Counted from the stretch's first letter, positions 30,507 to 40,276 are shown. The stretch: DNA of 64,000 nt from Maricaulis sp. (GCF_030149425.1 NZ_JASBRQ010000088.1:62001-126000); one strand, 5' to 3'. Made by a program: numbers and translations. The notes: generated by a model from the letters alone, not told the origin.

Positions 30507-31466
30507 ATGGAACGGGTTTTGTTCATCACCTCGACACGGATCGGTGACGCGGTCATCAATTCCGGGCTCTTGCAGTACCTCATCGAGACCCGCCCGGAGG
30601 CGCGTTTCACCATTGCCTGCGGGCCTTTGGCTGCGCCCTTGTTCAAGGCTGTGCCGCGGCTCGACGAGATCATCGTCATGGCCAAGAAGAAGCGTGGCGG
30701 GCACTGGATCGATCTGTGGAAGCAGACCGTCGGCAAGCGCTGGGATCTGGTGGTCGATATCCGCTGTTCCGCGACCGGCTATTTCCTCAATGCCGGTGCG
30801 CGTCGCATTCTCAGCCAGTCCAAGACCCCGATCAACAAGGTGCTCGAGGCCGCCAGCGTGCTCGGGCTCGACCCGGCGCCCGACCCGGTTCTGTTCGTGT
30901 CCGAAGAGCGCCGTGCCGAGGCTGCCGGTATTCTCGATAATGCCCAGCCCTGGCTCGCCGTATGCCCGTCGGCCTCGGCGCCCTACAAGGTCTGGCCCGG
31001 TGACCGTTTCGCAGCGCTGATCGACCGGATGATCGCCGAGGACGGCCCCATGGCGGGCGCCAAGGTGGCGATATTCGGCGGACCGGGCGATGAAGCCGCC
31101 GCCGCGCCGATCCGCGAGGTGATCGCCAAGGACCGCTGGGTCGATCTGACCGGGCAATTGCCGCTTGACCTGGTGACGGCCTGTCTTGAACGTCCGCGGC
31201 TATATATCGGCAATGATAGCGGGCTGATGCACATCGCTGCTGCTGCCGGCACGCCGACGCTCGGCCTCATGGGCCCGACCGATGACCGGCTGTACGGCCC
31301 CTGGGGTGCGAACGCTTCGGTCGTGCGCGGCAGCACCTCTTACGCCGAACATTATGCGCGCTTTAAAGACAAGCGCCGTTTCCAGCCTGAAAGCCTGATG
31401 CTCGACCTCGACGTCGATGCGGCGTATCAGGCAGCCATAGATCTTTTCGAAAGGACCCAGTCATGA
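30507..31466 (+). CDS. Glycosyltransferase family 9 protein
   Basis: A 319-residue protein of the ADP-heptose:LPS heptosyltransferase superfamily. It has the N-terminal RVLFITSTRIGDAVINSGLL, the segment WLAVCPSASAPYKVWP, and the C-terminal YIGNDSGLMHIAAAAGTPTLGLMGPTD, which are all hallmarks. It probably transfers a sugar in lipopolysaccharide core synthesis. The ATG at 30507 directly precedes the conserved strand. The stop codon overlaps the pyrC-like start (ATGA). Confidence 0.88.
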   Translation: MERVLFITSTRIGDAVINSGLLQYLIETRPEARFTIACGPLAAPLFKAVPRLDEIIVMAKKKRGGHWIDLWKQTVGKRWDLVVDIRCSATGYFLNAGARRILSQSKTPINKVLEAASVLGLDPAPDPVLFVSEERRAEAAGILDNAQPWLAVCPSASAPYKVWPGDRFAALIDRMIAEDGPMAGAKVAIFGGPGDEAAAAPIREVIAKDRWVDLTGQLPLDLVTACLERPRLYIGNDSGLMHIAAAAGTPTLGLMGPTDDRLYGPWGANASVVRGSTSYAEHYARFKDKRRFQPESLMLDLDVDAAYQAAIDLFERTQS

Positions 31467-32803
31467 GCCAGACCTTCGATCTCCTGCTCAAGGGCGGCGA
31501 AGTGGTGAACCATGATGGTCGCGGCCGCGCCGATGTCGGTGTCCGTGACGGCAAGATTGTCGAAATCGGCGATCTCTCCCAGGCCTCGGCCGGTGAGGTG
31601 TTTGATTGCACGGGTCTGCATGTCTTGCCCGGCGTGATCGACAGCCAGGTCCATTTCCGCGAGCCGGGCATGGAGTGGAAAGAGGATCTGGAATCGGGGT
31701 CGCGCTGTGCGGTTCTGGGCGGTGTCACGGCGGTGTTCGAAATGCCTAATACCGAGCCGACCACGACCGAGCCGGACAAGTTGACCGACAAGCTCAAGCG
31801 CGCGCATCACCGCATGCATTGCGACCACGCTTTTTACGCAGGAGCGACGAGCGAGAATTACAACATCCTGCCGGAAATGGAGCGCATGCTCGGCTGCTGC
31901 GGCGTCAAGGTCTTCATGGGCGCCTCAACCGGCTCGCTCCTGGTTGCCGATGATGAGGGCGTCGAGCGCGTTCTGCGGGCTATCAAGCGCCGCGCCGCCT
32001 TCCATTCGGAGGACGAATACCGTCTGACTGAGCGCCGCAGCCTGGCCGTTGAAGGTGACTGGACCAGCCACCCGGTGGTGCGCGACCCGGAAGCCGCGAT
32101 GATGTCGACCAAACGCCTGGTGCGCCTGGCCCGCAAGACCGGCAAGCGCATCCATGTGCTGCACATCTCCACTGCCGAGGAGATGGAATTCCTGGCCCAT
32201 CACCGCGATATCGCATCCGTGGAAGCCACGCCGCAGCATCTCACCCTGGAAGCGCCGGGTATTTACGAAGAGATCAAGGGCCGCGCCCAGATGAACCCGC
32301 CCGTGCGTGAGCGTCATCACATCGAAGGCCTGTGGCGCGGCATCGAGCGCGGTGTGGTCGATGTCATCGGATCTGACCACGCCCCGCATACGCTGGAAGA
32401 AAAGGCGCGCCCCTATCCGCAAAGCCCGTCCGGCATGCCGGGCGTGCAGACGCTGGTCCCGGTCATGCTCGACCACGTCAATGCCGGCCGTTTGAGCCTG
32501 GAGCGTTTCGTCGATCTGACCTCGCACGGCGCCCAGCGCATTTTCGGTATCGCCCACAAGGGCCGCATGGCGGCTGGCTGGGATGCTGACTTCACCCTGG
32601 TCGACATGAACCATTCGCGTGAGATCACCGATGAGTGGTCGGCCTCGAAGTCCGGTTGGACGCCTTTCCACGGCCGCACCGTCAAGGGCTGGCCGATGGC
32701 GACCATCGTGCGCGGCAAAATCGTCATGCGCGATGATGAGCTGGTTGGTCCGAGCCAGGGCGAGCCGGTGAAATTCATGGAAGCGCTTCCGGAAGACGCC
32801 TAA
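31463..32803 (+). CDS. pyrC: Dihydroorotase
   Basis: A 446-residue amidohydrolase. Metal ligands are visible in VIDSQVHFREPG (H-x-R after the first strand), VLHIST and VIGSDHAPHT. PNTEPTT and MPGVQTLVP fit class I dihydroorotases, which close carbamoyl-aspartate to dihydroorotate in pyrimidine synthesis. The first metal pair reads Q-V-H rather than H-x-H, so one ligand differs from the canonical motif. It could be an allantoinase-like relative, but the C-terminal half is dihydroorotase-like. It overlaps the glycosyltransferase gene by 4 bp. Confidence 0.85.
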   Translation: MSQTFDLLLKGGEVVNHDGRGRADVGVRDGKIVEIGDLSQASAGEVFDCTGLHVLPGVIDSQVHFREPGMEWKEDLESGSRCAVLGGVTAVFEMPNTEPTTTEPDKLTDKLKRAHHRMHCDHAFYAGATSENYNILPEMERMLGCCGVKVFMGASTGSLLVADDEGVERVLRAIKRRAAFHSEDEYRLTERRSLAVEGDWTSHPVVRDPEAAMMSTKRLVRLARKTGKRIHVLHISTAEEMEFLAHHRDIASVEATPQHLTLEAPGIYEEIKGRAQMNPPVRERHHIEGLWRGIERGVVDVIGSDHAPHTLEEKARPYPQSPSGMPGVQTLVPVMLDHVNAGRLSLERFVDLTSHGAQRIFGIAHKGRMAAGWDADFTLVDMNHSREITDEWSASKSGWTPFHGRTVKGWPMATIVRGKIVMRDDELVGPSQGEPVKFMEALPEDA

Positions 32804-32825
32804 GCGAAGATCAGGAGACTGTCCG

Positions 32826-33590
32826 GTGAGTGAGCGTCAGAGCTTTTATTTTTTCGATATCGACGAAAACATCCTCCACCTGCCGACCCGGATTCACCTG
32901 TTGAATACGGTGACCGGTGAGGAGCGGGCCATGCGCCAGCACGAGTATGAGGAGATCCGCTCCTATCTCGGCGTGCCGGGGCTGTGGGAGGATTGGGCCG
33001 ATCCGCCGGCGCGCTCCTATCGCGAATTTGCCGACGGCAAGGATCGTCATGGCGAGGAGTATTTCTGGCGCGATATCCGCCGTGCGCTCGACACCGCCAA
33101 CTGGCGCGGCCCGTCCTGGAAGATTTTCAAATACGCCGTGCTCAAGGGCCGTCCGGTCTCCATCATCACCGCCCGTCAGCATTCGCGCGAAGTGATCCGG
33201 CAGGGCATTAAAATGCTCGTCGATGCGGGCCATTTGCCGGAGGAACCGAACTATATCTCGATCTATCCGGTCTCCAATCTGGATGTGCGCGAGGAGCTCG
33301 GGCCGCATCTGACCACCGCAGGTCTCAAGCGCATGGCGATCCGCAAATGTGTCGAGGCCGGGTTGGAAAAGTTCGGCCGTAATCTGCCGCACTCCTTTGG
33401 CATGTCCGACGATGATCTCAAGAATGTCGATCTGATCACCTCGGCCATGCTGGAAGCCAAGCTGGACTATCCGGAAAAGCGCTTCTTCGTCATCTCCACC
33501 AATCGCCGCCGCCACGTGAAAATGGAAATCCTCCCCCCGCACAAGGATGAGGAAAAGCTGCGCGCCGCCGAGGACGCCTATTACGGCTAA
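32826..33590 (+). CDS. HAD-like protein of unknown function
   Basis: A 254-residue protein starting at GTG 32826 (AGGAGA upstream). The N-terminal FYFFDIDENIL holds a D-x-D motif like HAD phosphatases, and VSIITARQHS is a likely motif II (Thr). GMSDDDLKNVD supplies acidic motif IV. The substrate is unknown. It follows pyrC by 22 bp and is probably in the same operon. Confidence 0.75.
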   Translation: MSERQSFYFFDIDENILHLPTRIHLLNTVTGEERAMRQHEYEEIRSYLGVPGLWEDWADPPARSYREFADGKDRHGEEYFWRDIRRALDTANWRGPSWKIFKYAVLKGRPVSIITARQHSREVIRQGIKMLVDAGHLPEEPNYISIYPVSNLDVREELGPHLTTAGLKRMAIRKCVEAGLEKFGRNLPHSFGMSDDDLKNVDLITSAMLEAKLDYPEKRFFVISTNRRRHVKMEILPPHKDEEKLRAAEDAYYG

Positions 33591-33633
33591 CTAGCCTCGG
33601 TCATTCGTCCCTGGCGCATCAGCCCCCGGGGCA

Positions 33634-34809
33634 CTAACCCCGGTGCACCGCCAGGATCGGCATGCGCGCGGCCCGGATGGCGGGGAAAATTCCGCCGAGG
33701 AAGCCGACGATAACCGCGAGCACGATGCCGGTGACAATCGAGTCGGATGTCACCGACAGGTCGAACACGACCTGGGTGAAACTGTCGCCCAGTCCCTGGA
33801 AGCTCAGCCCGTTGAAGAATACCGCGGCGATGGCGGTCCCGACCGCGCCGCCAATGGCAGACAGCATGACCGCTTCGGCCATGGTGCCGATAAAGGCGGA
33901 GAAGCCGGAAAAGCCGATCGCGCGCAGGGTGGCGATTTCACGGGCGCGGGCATCGACCGAGGAGTAGAGCGTGTTCCAGGCCCCCGCCAGAGCGCCGATC
34001 GCCATGACGATTGAAAGCGGCCAGCCGAGGCTGGAAATCACGCCTGCGGTTCCGGAGGACTGGCCGGCGAAGAACTCGGCCTCGGTCTGGACGTCGAGAT
34101 TCAGCCGCGGCTCGTTTTCGACATAGGCTTGCAATTGCTCCAGACCGCCGGGCGAGGTGAGCCGGGCGCGCACCGATTGCACGCTGGATCCGCGCTGATA
34201 GAGGTTCTGAAGCACGCCGAGATCGGACCAGACTTCACTGTCGAAAACAGTGCCGCCGGTCGAGAAAATCCCCACCACGGTCCAGTTATTGGTGCCCAGG
34301 CGGATTTCCTGGCCCAGCTCGAAGCCGAGAAACTCCCGCTGCACCCCTTCGCCGACAATCAGCTCGGCTGCGCCGGGGCTGAACATGCGGCCTTCGACCA
34401 GGCTAAAGCCCTGACGCATGGACGGACCATTGGCCTCCAGGCCCCGCAGGCCGATATTGGCCTCGGTCTGGGCGCCGCGCAGCACGCCATCGACGATGAC
34501 GTAAAGCTCGGCCGAGATGATGCCATTATCGGTCTCATCGCGGGCGACACCATCGGCAACTTCGATCAGGCGGGCCTGGTCACGCGACAGGCCGCTATTG
34601 AGCTCGGCCTGGGAGCCTTCGCGCAACATGATGGCGATATCCTCCGCACCGCTGCGTTCGGCGGTGGCCCGGAAGCCATTGCCGATGGCCTGGAAGCCCA
34701 GGAGCACGGCCACGACCAGGGCGACAGCGCCGATTGTGGCCGTCGACATGCCCAGGCGGCGCGGGATGGATCTCAGATTGAGGGAGATGACGGCGAGGGT
34801 CTGGCGCAT
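33634..34809 (-). CDS. ABC transporter permease (MacB/FtsX type) 1
   Basis: A 391-residue membrane protein with an N-terminal helix (TIGAVALVVAVLLGF), a large periplasmic domain, and three C-terminal helices including the FtsX-type region (REIATLRAIGFS). It is the last gene of a four-gene leftward operon: adaptor, ATPase, permease 2, permease 1. It lies 8 bp after the other permease. The system is a MacAB-like exporter; the substrate is unknown. Confidence 0.9.
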   Translation of the reverse strand: MRQTLAVISLNLRSIPRRLGMSTATIGAVALVVAVLLGFQAIGNGFRATAERSGAEDIAIMLREGSQAELNSGLSRDQARLIEVADGVARDETDNGIISAELYVIVDGVLRGAQTEANIGLRGLEANGPSMRQGFSLVEGRMFSPGAAELIVGEGVQREFLGFELGQEIRLGTNNWTVVGIFSTGGTVFDSEVWSDLGVLQNLYQRGSSVQSVRARLTSPGGLEQLQAYVENEPRLNLDVQTEAEFFAGQSSGTAGVISSLGWPLSIVMAIGALAGAWNTLYSSVDARAREIATLRAIGFSGFSAFIGTMAEAVMLSAIGGAVGTAIAAVFFNGLSFQGLGDSFTQVVFDLSVTSDSIVTGIVLAVIVGFLGGIFPAIRAARMPILAVHRG

Positions 34810-34817
34810 ATCCGGTC

Positions 34818-35969
34818 CTATCCCTTCGAGAAGGCGTCGATGATTTTCAGCCGCAGGGCTGAGGCCGCGGGGATCAGCCCGGTGATCAGCCCAAACAGCA
34901 ACATCAGTCCAACCGCGGAGGCGGCGATTTCAAAGGTGATGACAATGGGCGGGAAGGCATCGCCCAGCCCGGCTTCCGCGGCCATCAGCAGTCCGGCCGC
35001 CAGGCCGAGCCCGATCAGGCCCCCGAGCAGGGAGAGGAAGACCGACTCTGCCAGCACCAGTCCGAACACGGCATTATTGCGGAAGCCCAGCGTCTTGAGC
35101 ACGCCGATCTCCTTGGTGCGCTCGGCAATGGCCAGCACCATGGTTGTGCCGACAATGATCAGGATGGAGACGAAGGCCGCGCCGATCACCAGGGACAGGA
35201 TGGTGGCGATATCGCCGAACTGTTCCAGGAAAGCCTGGTTGAAAGCGGCTTCGGTCGAGGTTTCCGTTTCGGCCGAGGAGTTGGCGAACATGTCGTCAAT
35301 ACCGCGTGAAACGCTCTCATTAAGCGCTGCGTCCTCGGTCAAAAGCACGAACCAGCCCAGGCTGTTGCCACCGAAACTCGCGGTCTCGCGGAACAGCTCA
35401 TAGTGCAGCAAAACGGCGCCGGCGCCGGCTGTATCGGCGGTCGAGGTATAGATGGCGCAGACTTCCAGTTGCCAGGCCTCGGCCCCGTCAGCACGAGTGA
35501 AGATATTGCTCTGCAGTGGAATCCGATCACCGACCGACCAGCCATATTGCTCGGCAATCGGTGCACCGGCGGCCATGCAGGTGCGGTCGGAAATGAAACG
35601 CGCGCGTTGTTCCGCGGGCATGGTGAATTCGGGATAGACGGTGAACCAGCTTTCCGGCTCCACCGCAAAAGACGTCACCACATTGGTCGGCTCGCGGAAA
35701 TAACCGCCGAACCAGTTGGCATGACTGGCGGCGACTATGCCGTCCACGCTCTGCAGCCGGTTGTAATAGGCGTAGGGCAGGGGCTGGGTGAAGTTGATCT
35801 TGTTCAGCGTCACCAGGCGCGTCGGGGCCTGGGGCGGGTCTTCCCAGAACTGATTGAACGCGCCCAGGGCGCCGTACAGAAGGAAGGCAATCGCGATCGA
35901 CAGCAGCAGCAGGGTCGAGCGGGTCTTCTTGCGGAACAGGTTCTTGCGGACGAGGGTGAGCCGGTTCAT
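34818..35969 (-). CDS. ABC transporter permease (MacB/FtsX type) 2
   Basis: A 383-residue FtsX/MacB permease with an N-terminal helix (STLLLLSIAIAFLLYGALG), a periplasmic domain of about 220 residues and three C-terminal helices with TKEIGVLKTLGFRNN. Its start overlaps the ATPase stop by one base, so translation is coupled. It probably forms a heterodimer with the permease encoded next. Confidence 0.9.
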   Translation of the reverse strand: MNRLTLVRKNLFRKKTRSTLLLLSIAIAFLLYGALGAFNQFWEDPPQAPTRLVTLNKINFTQPLPYAYYNRLQSVDGIVAASHANWFGGYFREPTNVVTSFAVEPESWFTVYPEFTMPAEQRARFISDRTCMAAGAPIAEQYGWSVGDRIPLQSNIFTRADGAEAWQLEVCAIYTSTADTAGAGAVLLHYELFRETASFGGNSLGWFVLLTEDAALNESVSRGIDDMFANSSAETETSTEAAFNQAFLEQFGDIATILSLVIGAAFVSILIIVGTTMVLAIAERTKEIGVLKTLGFRNNAVFGLVLAESVFLSLLGGLIGLGLAAGLLMAAEAGLGDAFPPIVITFEIAASAVGLMLLFGLITGLIPAASALRLKIIDAFSKG

Positions 35970-36655
35970 CAGGCGTTCTCCTTCGCCACGAAACGTCCCT
36001 TGTCCAGGTGCAGTTCCTTGCTGGCATAACCGGCGGCGGCCGGGTCGTGCGTGACCATGACGATGGTCTTGTTCATCTCCTTATTGAGGAGCTGCAGTGT
36101 TTCCAGCACTTCGTCGGCGGTAGACCGGTCAAGGTCGCCTGTCGGTTCGTCGGCGAGCAGGACTTTCGGGTCAGCGACAATGGCGCGAGCGATGCCAACG
36201 CGCTGTTGCTGACCGCCGGAGAGCTGGGCCGGGCGGTGACCGGCGCGGTCCTCAATGCCGACAATCTCCAGCGCGGTACGGACCCGGCGCTTGCGTTCCT
36301 TCGGGGAGAGATTGGTCAAAAGCAGGGGAAGCTCGACATTCTGCGCCGCCGAGAGCGTTTCCATCAGATTGTAGAACTGGAAGATGAAGCCGACATTGGC
36401 CGAGCGCCAGCGCGCCAGATTGCCCTCTGAGAGCTTGTCGACCCGTACGCCCTCGCACTCGACAGAACCGGTGGACGGGCGGTCGATACCGCCCAGAAGG
36501 TTCAGAAGCGTCGTCTTGCCCGAACCGGACGGGCCCATGATGGCGATGAATTCACCCTGCTCAATCGTCATGTTGAGCTCTTCGAAAATGGTGATGCTCT
36601 CCCGCCCCCTGGTATAGCGCTTGGACAGATCCGTCAGCGTGTAAAGGGCGGTCAT
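35969..36655 (-). CDS. ABC transporter ATP-binding protein (LolD/MacB type)
   Basis: A 228-residue ATPase with Walker [11 protein letters not shown]-loop FQFYNLM, signature [14 protein letters not shown] and Walker [13 protein letters not shown]. It energises the FtsX-type permeases encoded downstream. The adaptor gene lies 51 bp upstream. Confidence 0.93.
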   Translation of the reverse strand: MTALYTLTDLSKRYTRGRESITIFEELNMTIEQGEFIAIMGPSGSGKTTLLNLLGGIDRPSTGSVECEGVRVDKLSEGNLARWRSANVGFIFQFYNLMETLSAAQNVELPLLLTNLSPKERKRRVRTALEIVGIEDRAGHRPAQLSGGQQQRVGIARAIVADPKVLLADEPTGDLDRSTADEVLETLQLLNKEMNKTIVMVTHDPAAAGYASKELHLDKGRFVAKENA

Positions 36656-36706
36656 GGGCGTCTTCCTCTCGGTTATTCGAATTCGACTTTAATATGCAAA
36701 GTGCTT

Positions 36707-37744
36707 TTACTCAATGAAGGTCACGCGGGCGGCCATATCGGGCAGGATGCGATCATCGCGTTCCTCGAAGGCGACGCGCACGGTGATGGTGGCGCGGCTG
36801 CGATCGGCAGTCGGGATAATGGCCTCGACACGGGCCGGGATACGCCAGTCCGGGTAAGCGTCGAGCCGGGCTTCGACCTGCTGGCCCGGCATCACCCGGC
36901 CGATCTGGCCTTCATTGACATCGACCTCAATCTCCAGCGAGGCCATGTCGACCAGAGTCGCAACCCCGGTCCGGGTGAAGCCTCCGCCGGCAGAAGCCGG
37001 GGACAGGATTTCACCAACCTGGGCATTCTTGGCGATCACCACACCGGCAAAGGGCGCGCGCACGATATGGCGGTCGATCAGGTCCTCCTGCGCGCGGATC
37101 TGCTGGCGCGAGGTTTCCGCATCGGCATTGGCGGCGATGATCTGGGCGTTCAGGCTCTGAACGCGGGCACGGGCGGCGGTGGTATTGGCGACCGAGCCGA
37201 TTTCCCGCTCCTCCAGCCGCTCCGCCCGTTCCAGCACGCGCCGGGCTTCGGCCAGATCGGCATTCAGCGCCGAACGGCGGGCATTGGCGGCATCGAGCTG
37301 GGAGCGCAGCAGGTCGAGCTGGATATTGGCGCGTTCATCATCGAGCCGGGCGACCACTTCGCCTTCCTCGACGACGGTGCCTTCCTCGATCAGCACATCC
37401 TGGATGCGGCCGGTAATCTCGGCGGACACGGTCGCCTGGCGCCGGGCAACGACATAGCCGGACGCGACCAGGCCGCTGGCGCGGGGTTCGCGGCGGGGCG
37501 CCGGGGTGGCTGCGGGGGCGGGTTCGCTCGGCGTCGTAGCCGGGGCCGGTGTCGTCGCTGCCGGCTGAACCGGGGCGGGCGCTTCTTCGCCCGGACGCAT
37601 CAGATACCAGGTTCCCCCGGCGCCAAGCGCTGCGGAGACCAGGATTGCCGTGATAACCGTTGTCGCGCCGGCACCGCGCGGGCCGTCATCATAGCTGCGG
37701 TCAATACTCAGGGACTCCAGCTTGGCTTTGCGGTCCGACATCAC
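36707..37744 (-). CDS. MacA/RND-type periplasmic adaptor
   Basis: A 345-residue protein with a cytoplasmic N-terminus (about 1-28), one membrane helix (TVITAILVSAALGAGGTWYL), a Pro/Ala linker, a lipoyl domain (VSAEITGRIQDVLIEEGTVVEEGEVVA), a coiled-coil hairpin (about 130-205) and beta-barrel domains. It is the first gene of the exporter operon. ATG ATG at the start gives two equivalent initiation codons. Confidence 0.9.
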   Translation of the reverse strand: MMSDRKAKLESLSIDRSYDDGPRGAGATTVITAILVSAALGAGGTWYLMRPGEEAPAPVQPAATTPAPATTPSEPAPAATPAPRREPRASGLVASGYVVARRQATVSAEITGRIQDVLIEEGTVVEEGEVVARLDDERANIQLDLLRSQLDAANARRSALNADLAEARRVLERAERLEEREIGSVANTTAARARVQSLNAQIIAANADAETSRQQIRAQEDLIDRHIVRAPFAGVVIAKNAQVGEILSPASAGGGFTRTGVATLVDMASLEIEVDVNEGQIGRVMPGQQVEARLDAYPDWRIPARVEAIIPTADRSRATITVRVAFEERDDRILPDMAARVTFIE

Positions 37745-37847
37745 TTACCCCCTCGCAAACAGACGCGTGACAGGATTTGTACCCGCCAAGCGGGCAAAGC
37801 GGAATGGGAATTTTCCCGTTACTTGTCCGCCTTGCCGAAAAAACCTG

Positions 37848-38306
37848 TCAGTCGAAATAGGCCGAGCGCATCATCTCGGAAAGGTCGCGGCCGCGATGAG
37901 CCAGGGCACGACGTTCGGCATCCGCCTGCGGGCCGCAAATGGCGCGGAAACGTTGCTGTTCGCGATAGCCGTCATTGAATTCGTCGATCAACCGGTCGCG
38001 GCGGCGACTATTGTCCGGCGCTTCGGCGGCGAGAAGGGCGATCATCTGCGTGCGCCAGGTCTGCGCATCCGGTCCCTCGCAGGCGTAGGCGAGATAGTGC
38101 AGCTCGCCCAGCGTATAGGCGAGATAGGGCAGGATACGATCAACATCGATATTGGGCTCGGCGCGCTGCGGGCGTTCCGGCTGGGCAGAGCCGAAATTCT
38201 CGAAGGCGGGCTGTGGATTGCCCCGTCCCGGCTTTTGAGCCAGGGCTTCGCTGCCGCAGAAAAGAAGGGCCGATATCAGCAGGAGTGCGCGCATCCGGCG
38301 CATCAT
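37848..38306 (-). CDS. TIGR02301-family exported protein
   Basis: A 152-residue protein with a signal peptide (ending SEALAQ). The mature part contains LPYLAYTLGELHYLAYACEG and a DxRRRDRLIDEFNDGYREQQR helix, which I associate with alphaproteobacterial TIGR02301 proteins of unknown function. The C-terminal part is helical. Its start overlaps the NUDIX gene stop by 4 bp. Confidence 0.78.
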   Translation of the reverse strand: MMRRMRALLLISALLFCGSEALAQKPGRGNPQPAFENFGSAQPERPQRAEPNIDVDRILPYLAYTLGELHYLAYACEGPDAQTWRTQMIALLAAEAPDNSRRRDRLIDEFNDGYREQQRFRAICGPQADAERRALAHRGRDLSEMMRSAYFD

Positions 38307-38767
38307 GCGCCCGATTGTGGCGCAGGCATGGCGCGGATCATGGCCGCGGCCCGGCTGATCACATCGCGGGTCTTGTCCCAGCGGGTCAGGGCGATGGCCT
38401 GTTCAAAGGGAAAGAAAGCGGCTTCATCGACATCATCATCGGCAACCGGCTCGCCGCTGATCCAGCGCGCGGCGTAATCAATCAGCAGATAATGCCAATC
38501 GCCGGGCTGGCCGGGCTCGCGTTGGCCGATACTGTCGACGACATCGATCAGACCGGCGATCTCGGCTGTGACGCCGGTCTCTTCGGTGAGCTCACGCAGG
38601 GCCGCCTCAGCCGAGGTCTCACCATATTCGATCTTGCCGCCCGGGATCGACCACTCACCCTTGTAAGGCGGCTTGCCGCGTTTGATCAGCAGCACTTCTT
38701 CGCCGCGAATGACCACGACGCCGGCTCCGGCAACAGGCCGTTTGATGTCTGTTATTTGGCTGTCCAT
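38303..38767 (-). CDS. NUDIX hydrolase
   Basis: A 154-residue NUDIX protein. The Nudix box is complete: G-G-K-I-E-Y-G-E-T followed by AALRELTEETGV, with the REx2EE catalytic core. It hydrolyses nucleoside diphosphate-linked compounds; MutT-like cleaning or ADP-ribose are possible. It overlaps the bdhA frame by 16 bp. Confidence 0.9.
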   Translation of the reverse strand: MDSQITDIKRPVAGAGVVVIRGEEVLLIKRGKPPYKGEWSIPGGKIEYGETSAEAALRELTEETGVTAEIAGLIDVVDSIGQREPGQPGDWHYLLIDYAARWISGEPVADDDVDEAAFFPFEQAIALTRWDKTRDVISRAAAMIRAMPAPQSGA

Positions 38768-39552
38768 CCGCCGTCCACGCTGATCCAGGAGCCGTTCATA
38801 TTCGCTCCCGCATCAGACACGATATAGAGCAGCGCGCCAGCAAGTTCTTCATAGGTGACAAATTTCTTCGTCGGTTGCGCTGCCAGCATGACATCACGCA
38901 CCACGTCCTCCTCGGAAATCCCCCGTGCCTTGGCCGTATCGGCGATCTGGTTCTCCACCAGCGGCGTCTTCACATAACCGGGGCAGATGGCGTTGCAGGT
39001 AATGCCCTGTTCTGCGACTTCTAGGGCCAGGGTCTTGGTAAAGCCCATCACCCCGTGCTTGGCCGCGACATAGGCTGACTTGAAGGGTGAAGCGACGAGG
39101 CCGTGGGCCGAGGCCAGGTTCACGATCCGCCCGCGCCCGGCCTTTTTCATGTGCGGAATGGCGGCCTTGGCGGCATGGAAAACCGAGGACAGGTTGATGC
39201 CGATAATGGCGTCCCACTTGGCTGCGGGAAACTCCTCCACGGGGGCGACATTCTGGATACCGGCATTATTCATCAAAATGTCGAGCTGGCCGAACTCGGC
39301 GGCGGTGGAATTGACCAGATCGGCGATCTCGTCCGGCTTGAGCATGTTGGCGCCGTGATAGCGCACCTCCACGCCATGATCGGCAGCGATACGGGCCCGC
39401 AAGGCCTCGATTTCAGCACTGTCTCCGAGCCCGTTGAGCACGACATGCGCACCATTTTGCGCCAGCGCCTCGGCCATGGCCGCGCCAATGCCGCTGGTCG
39501 AGCCCGTGACAATGGCCACCTGGCCGGACAAATCGGTACGGATCCCAGACAT
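38752..39552 (-). CDS. bdhA: 3-hydroxybutyrate dehydrogenase
   Basis: A 266-residue SDR enzyme. TGSTSGIG binds NAD, MNNAGIQ follows, and the catalytic Ser and Y-x3-K are in SAHGLVAS...SAYVAAKHG. The C-terminal VSVDGGWTA is typical of BdhA. It interconverts 3-hydroxybutyrate and acetoacetate, linked to PHB use. ATG 39552 is preferred over 39582. Confidence 0.9.
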   Translation of the reverse strand: MSGIRTDLSGQVAIVTGSTSGIGAAMAEALAQNGAHVVLNGLGDSAEIEALRARIAADHGVEVRYHGANMLKPDEIADLVNSTAAEFGQLDILMNNAGIQNVAPVEEFPAAKWDAIIGINLSSVFHAAKAAIPHMKKAGRGRIVNLASAHGLVASPFKSAYVAAKHGVMGFTKTLALEVAEQGITCNAICPGYVKTPLVENQIADTAKARGISEEDVVRDVMLAAQPTKKFVTYEELAGALLYIVSDAGANMNGSWISVDGGWTAK

Positions 39553-39892
39553 GAACCACCTTTCAACTTTGCTTTGGGGCAAGAAAGGGGATCAGACGCG
39601 GGAGGTCAAGGGAGAGGGACGGTTCACGAGAGTTGTGCAACCTATGCGAGCGTTTGTGCTAAAATGAAAGCGCCGGCCAATCCAGGCCGGCGCCAATCCA
39701 AGGAGGGAGATTTGTTTCGTTTACCGAAATGCTCTCTCGTCCTTCTGGTGAAAAGAGAACGGATAGGCGGCTGGAAGGTCGTTATCCGTATCTCAATCGC
39801 CTAAAGGGCGGCCAAAGGGGGCAGAGGCACCTGTCCCCGGCGGCCCTTGGACCATAACACAGGAAGAGAGGAGAGTGGAGAGACTGAAATCG
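39553..39892. other. Intergenic region with one strong hairpin
   Basis: No convincing gene. It holds the bdhA promoter region and the hairpin at 39661-39693. Short frames here lack ribosome sites or family features. Confidence 0.4.
39661..39693 (-). terminator. Terminator-like hairpin
   Basis: GCGCCGGCC (39670-39678) pairs with GGCCGGCGC (39685-39693) around AATCCA. Read on the minus strand it is followed by TTTCATTTT, so it should end leftward transcripts, probably from the gene at 39893-40276, about 200 bp away. Confidence 0.7.
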
Positions 39893-40276
39893 TTATGTGA
39901 CGTTGAGGATCGCCTGCCCAATCGCGCGGACTCGCAGGCGCATGGCGCGGCGCAAATCGGAGGCGAGTTCGTCGGGTGCGGCGAGGATCTCGTAGACTTC
40001 GACATGATGGTTCGGCTGATATGTGAAGCCCCGATTACCGTGCGATCTGACAAACACCCGATGAATTCCACATCCATCAGCTGACTTGATTGCTCCCGGA
40101 TTATTCGGAACGACGTTCACGCCCAAGGATTCTGAAGGCTCGCCGTCCAGCAGATAAGCGAGCGCGCGGTCGCTTGCGAGGACATCAAACTCAGCGTTGG
40201 CAATCCGATAGTTTTCACGATCAATCGTGCCGCTGAGGAATTTGATTGTGCCTGGGCGCGGGCTGGAGTTCATCAC
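39893..40276 (-). CDS. Hypothetical protein
   Basis: A 127-residue soluble protein (two adjacent ATGs at 40276 and 40273). It contains IKSADGCGIHRVFVRSHGNRGF and a helical C-terminus (ELASDLRRAMRLRVRAIGQAIL). No family is recognised. It lies 24 bp from the yaaA end on the same strand, so it may be read through from yaaA. Confidence 0.55.
   Translation of the reverse strand: MMNSSPRPGTIKFLSGTIDRENYRIANAEFDVLASDRALAYLLDGEPSESLGVNVVPNNPGAIKSADGCGIHRVFVRSHGNRGFTYQPNHHVEVYEILAAPDELASDLRRAMRLRVRAIGQAILNVT

Noticed and set aside
34129-35403. 424-residue plus-strand frame
   Set aside because: Antisense to the ABC permease genes, low-complexity translation.
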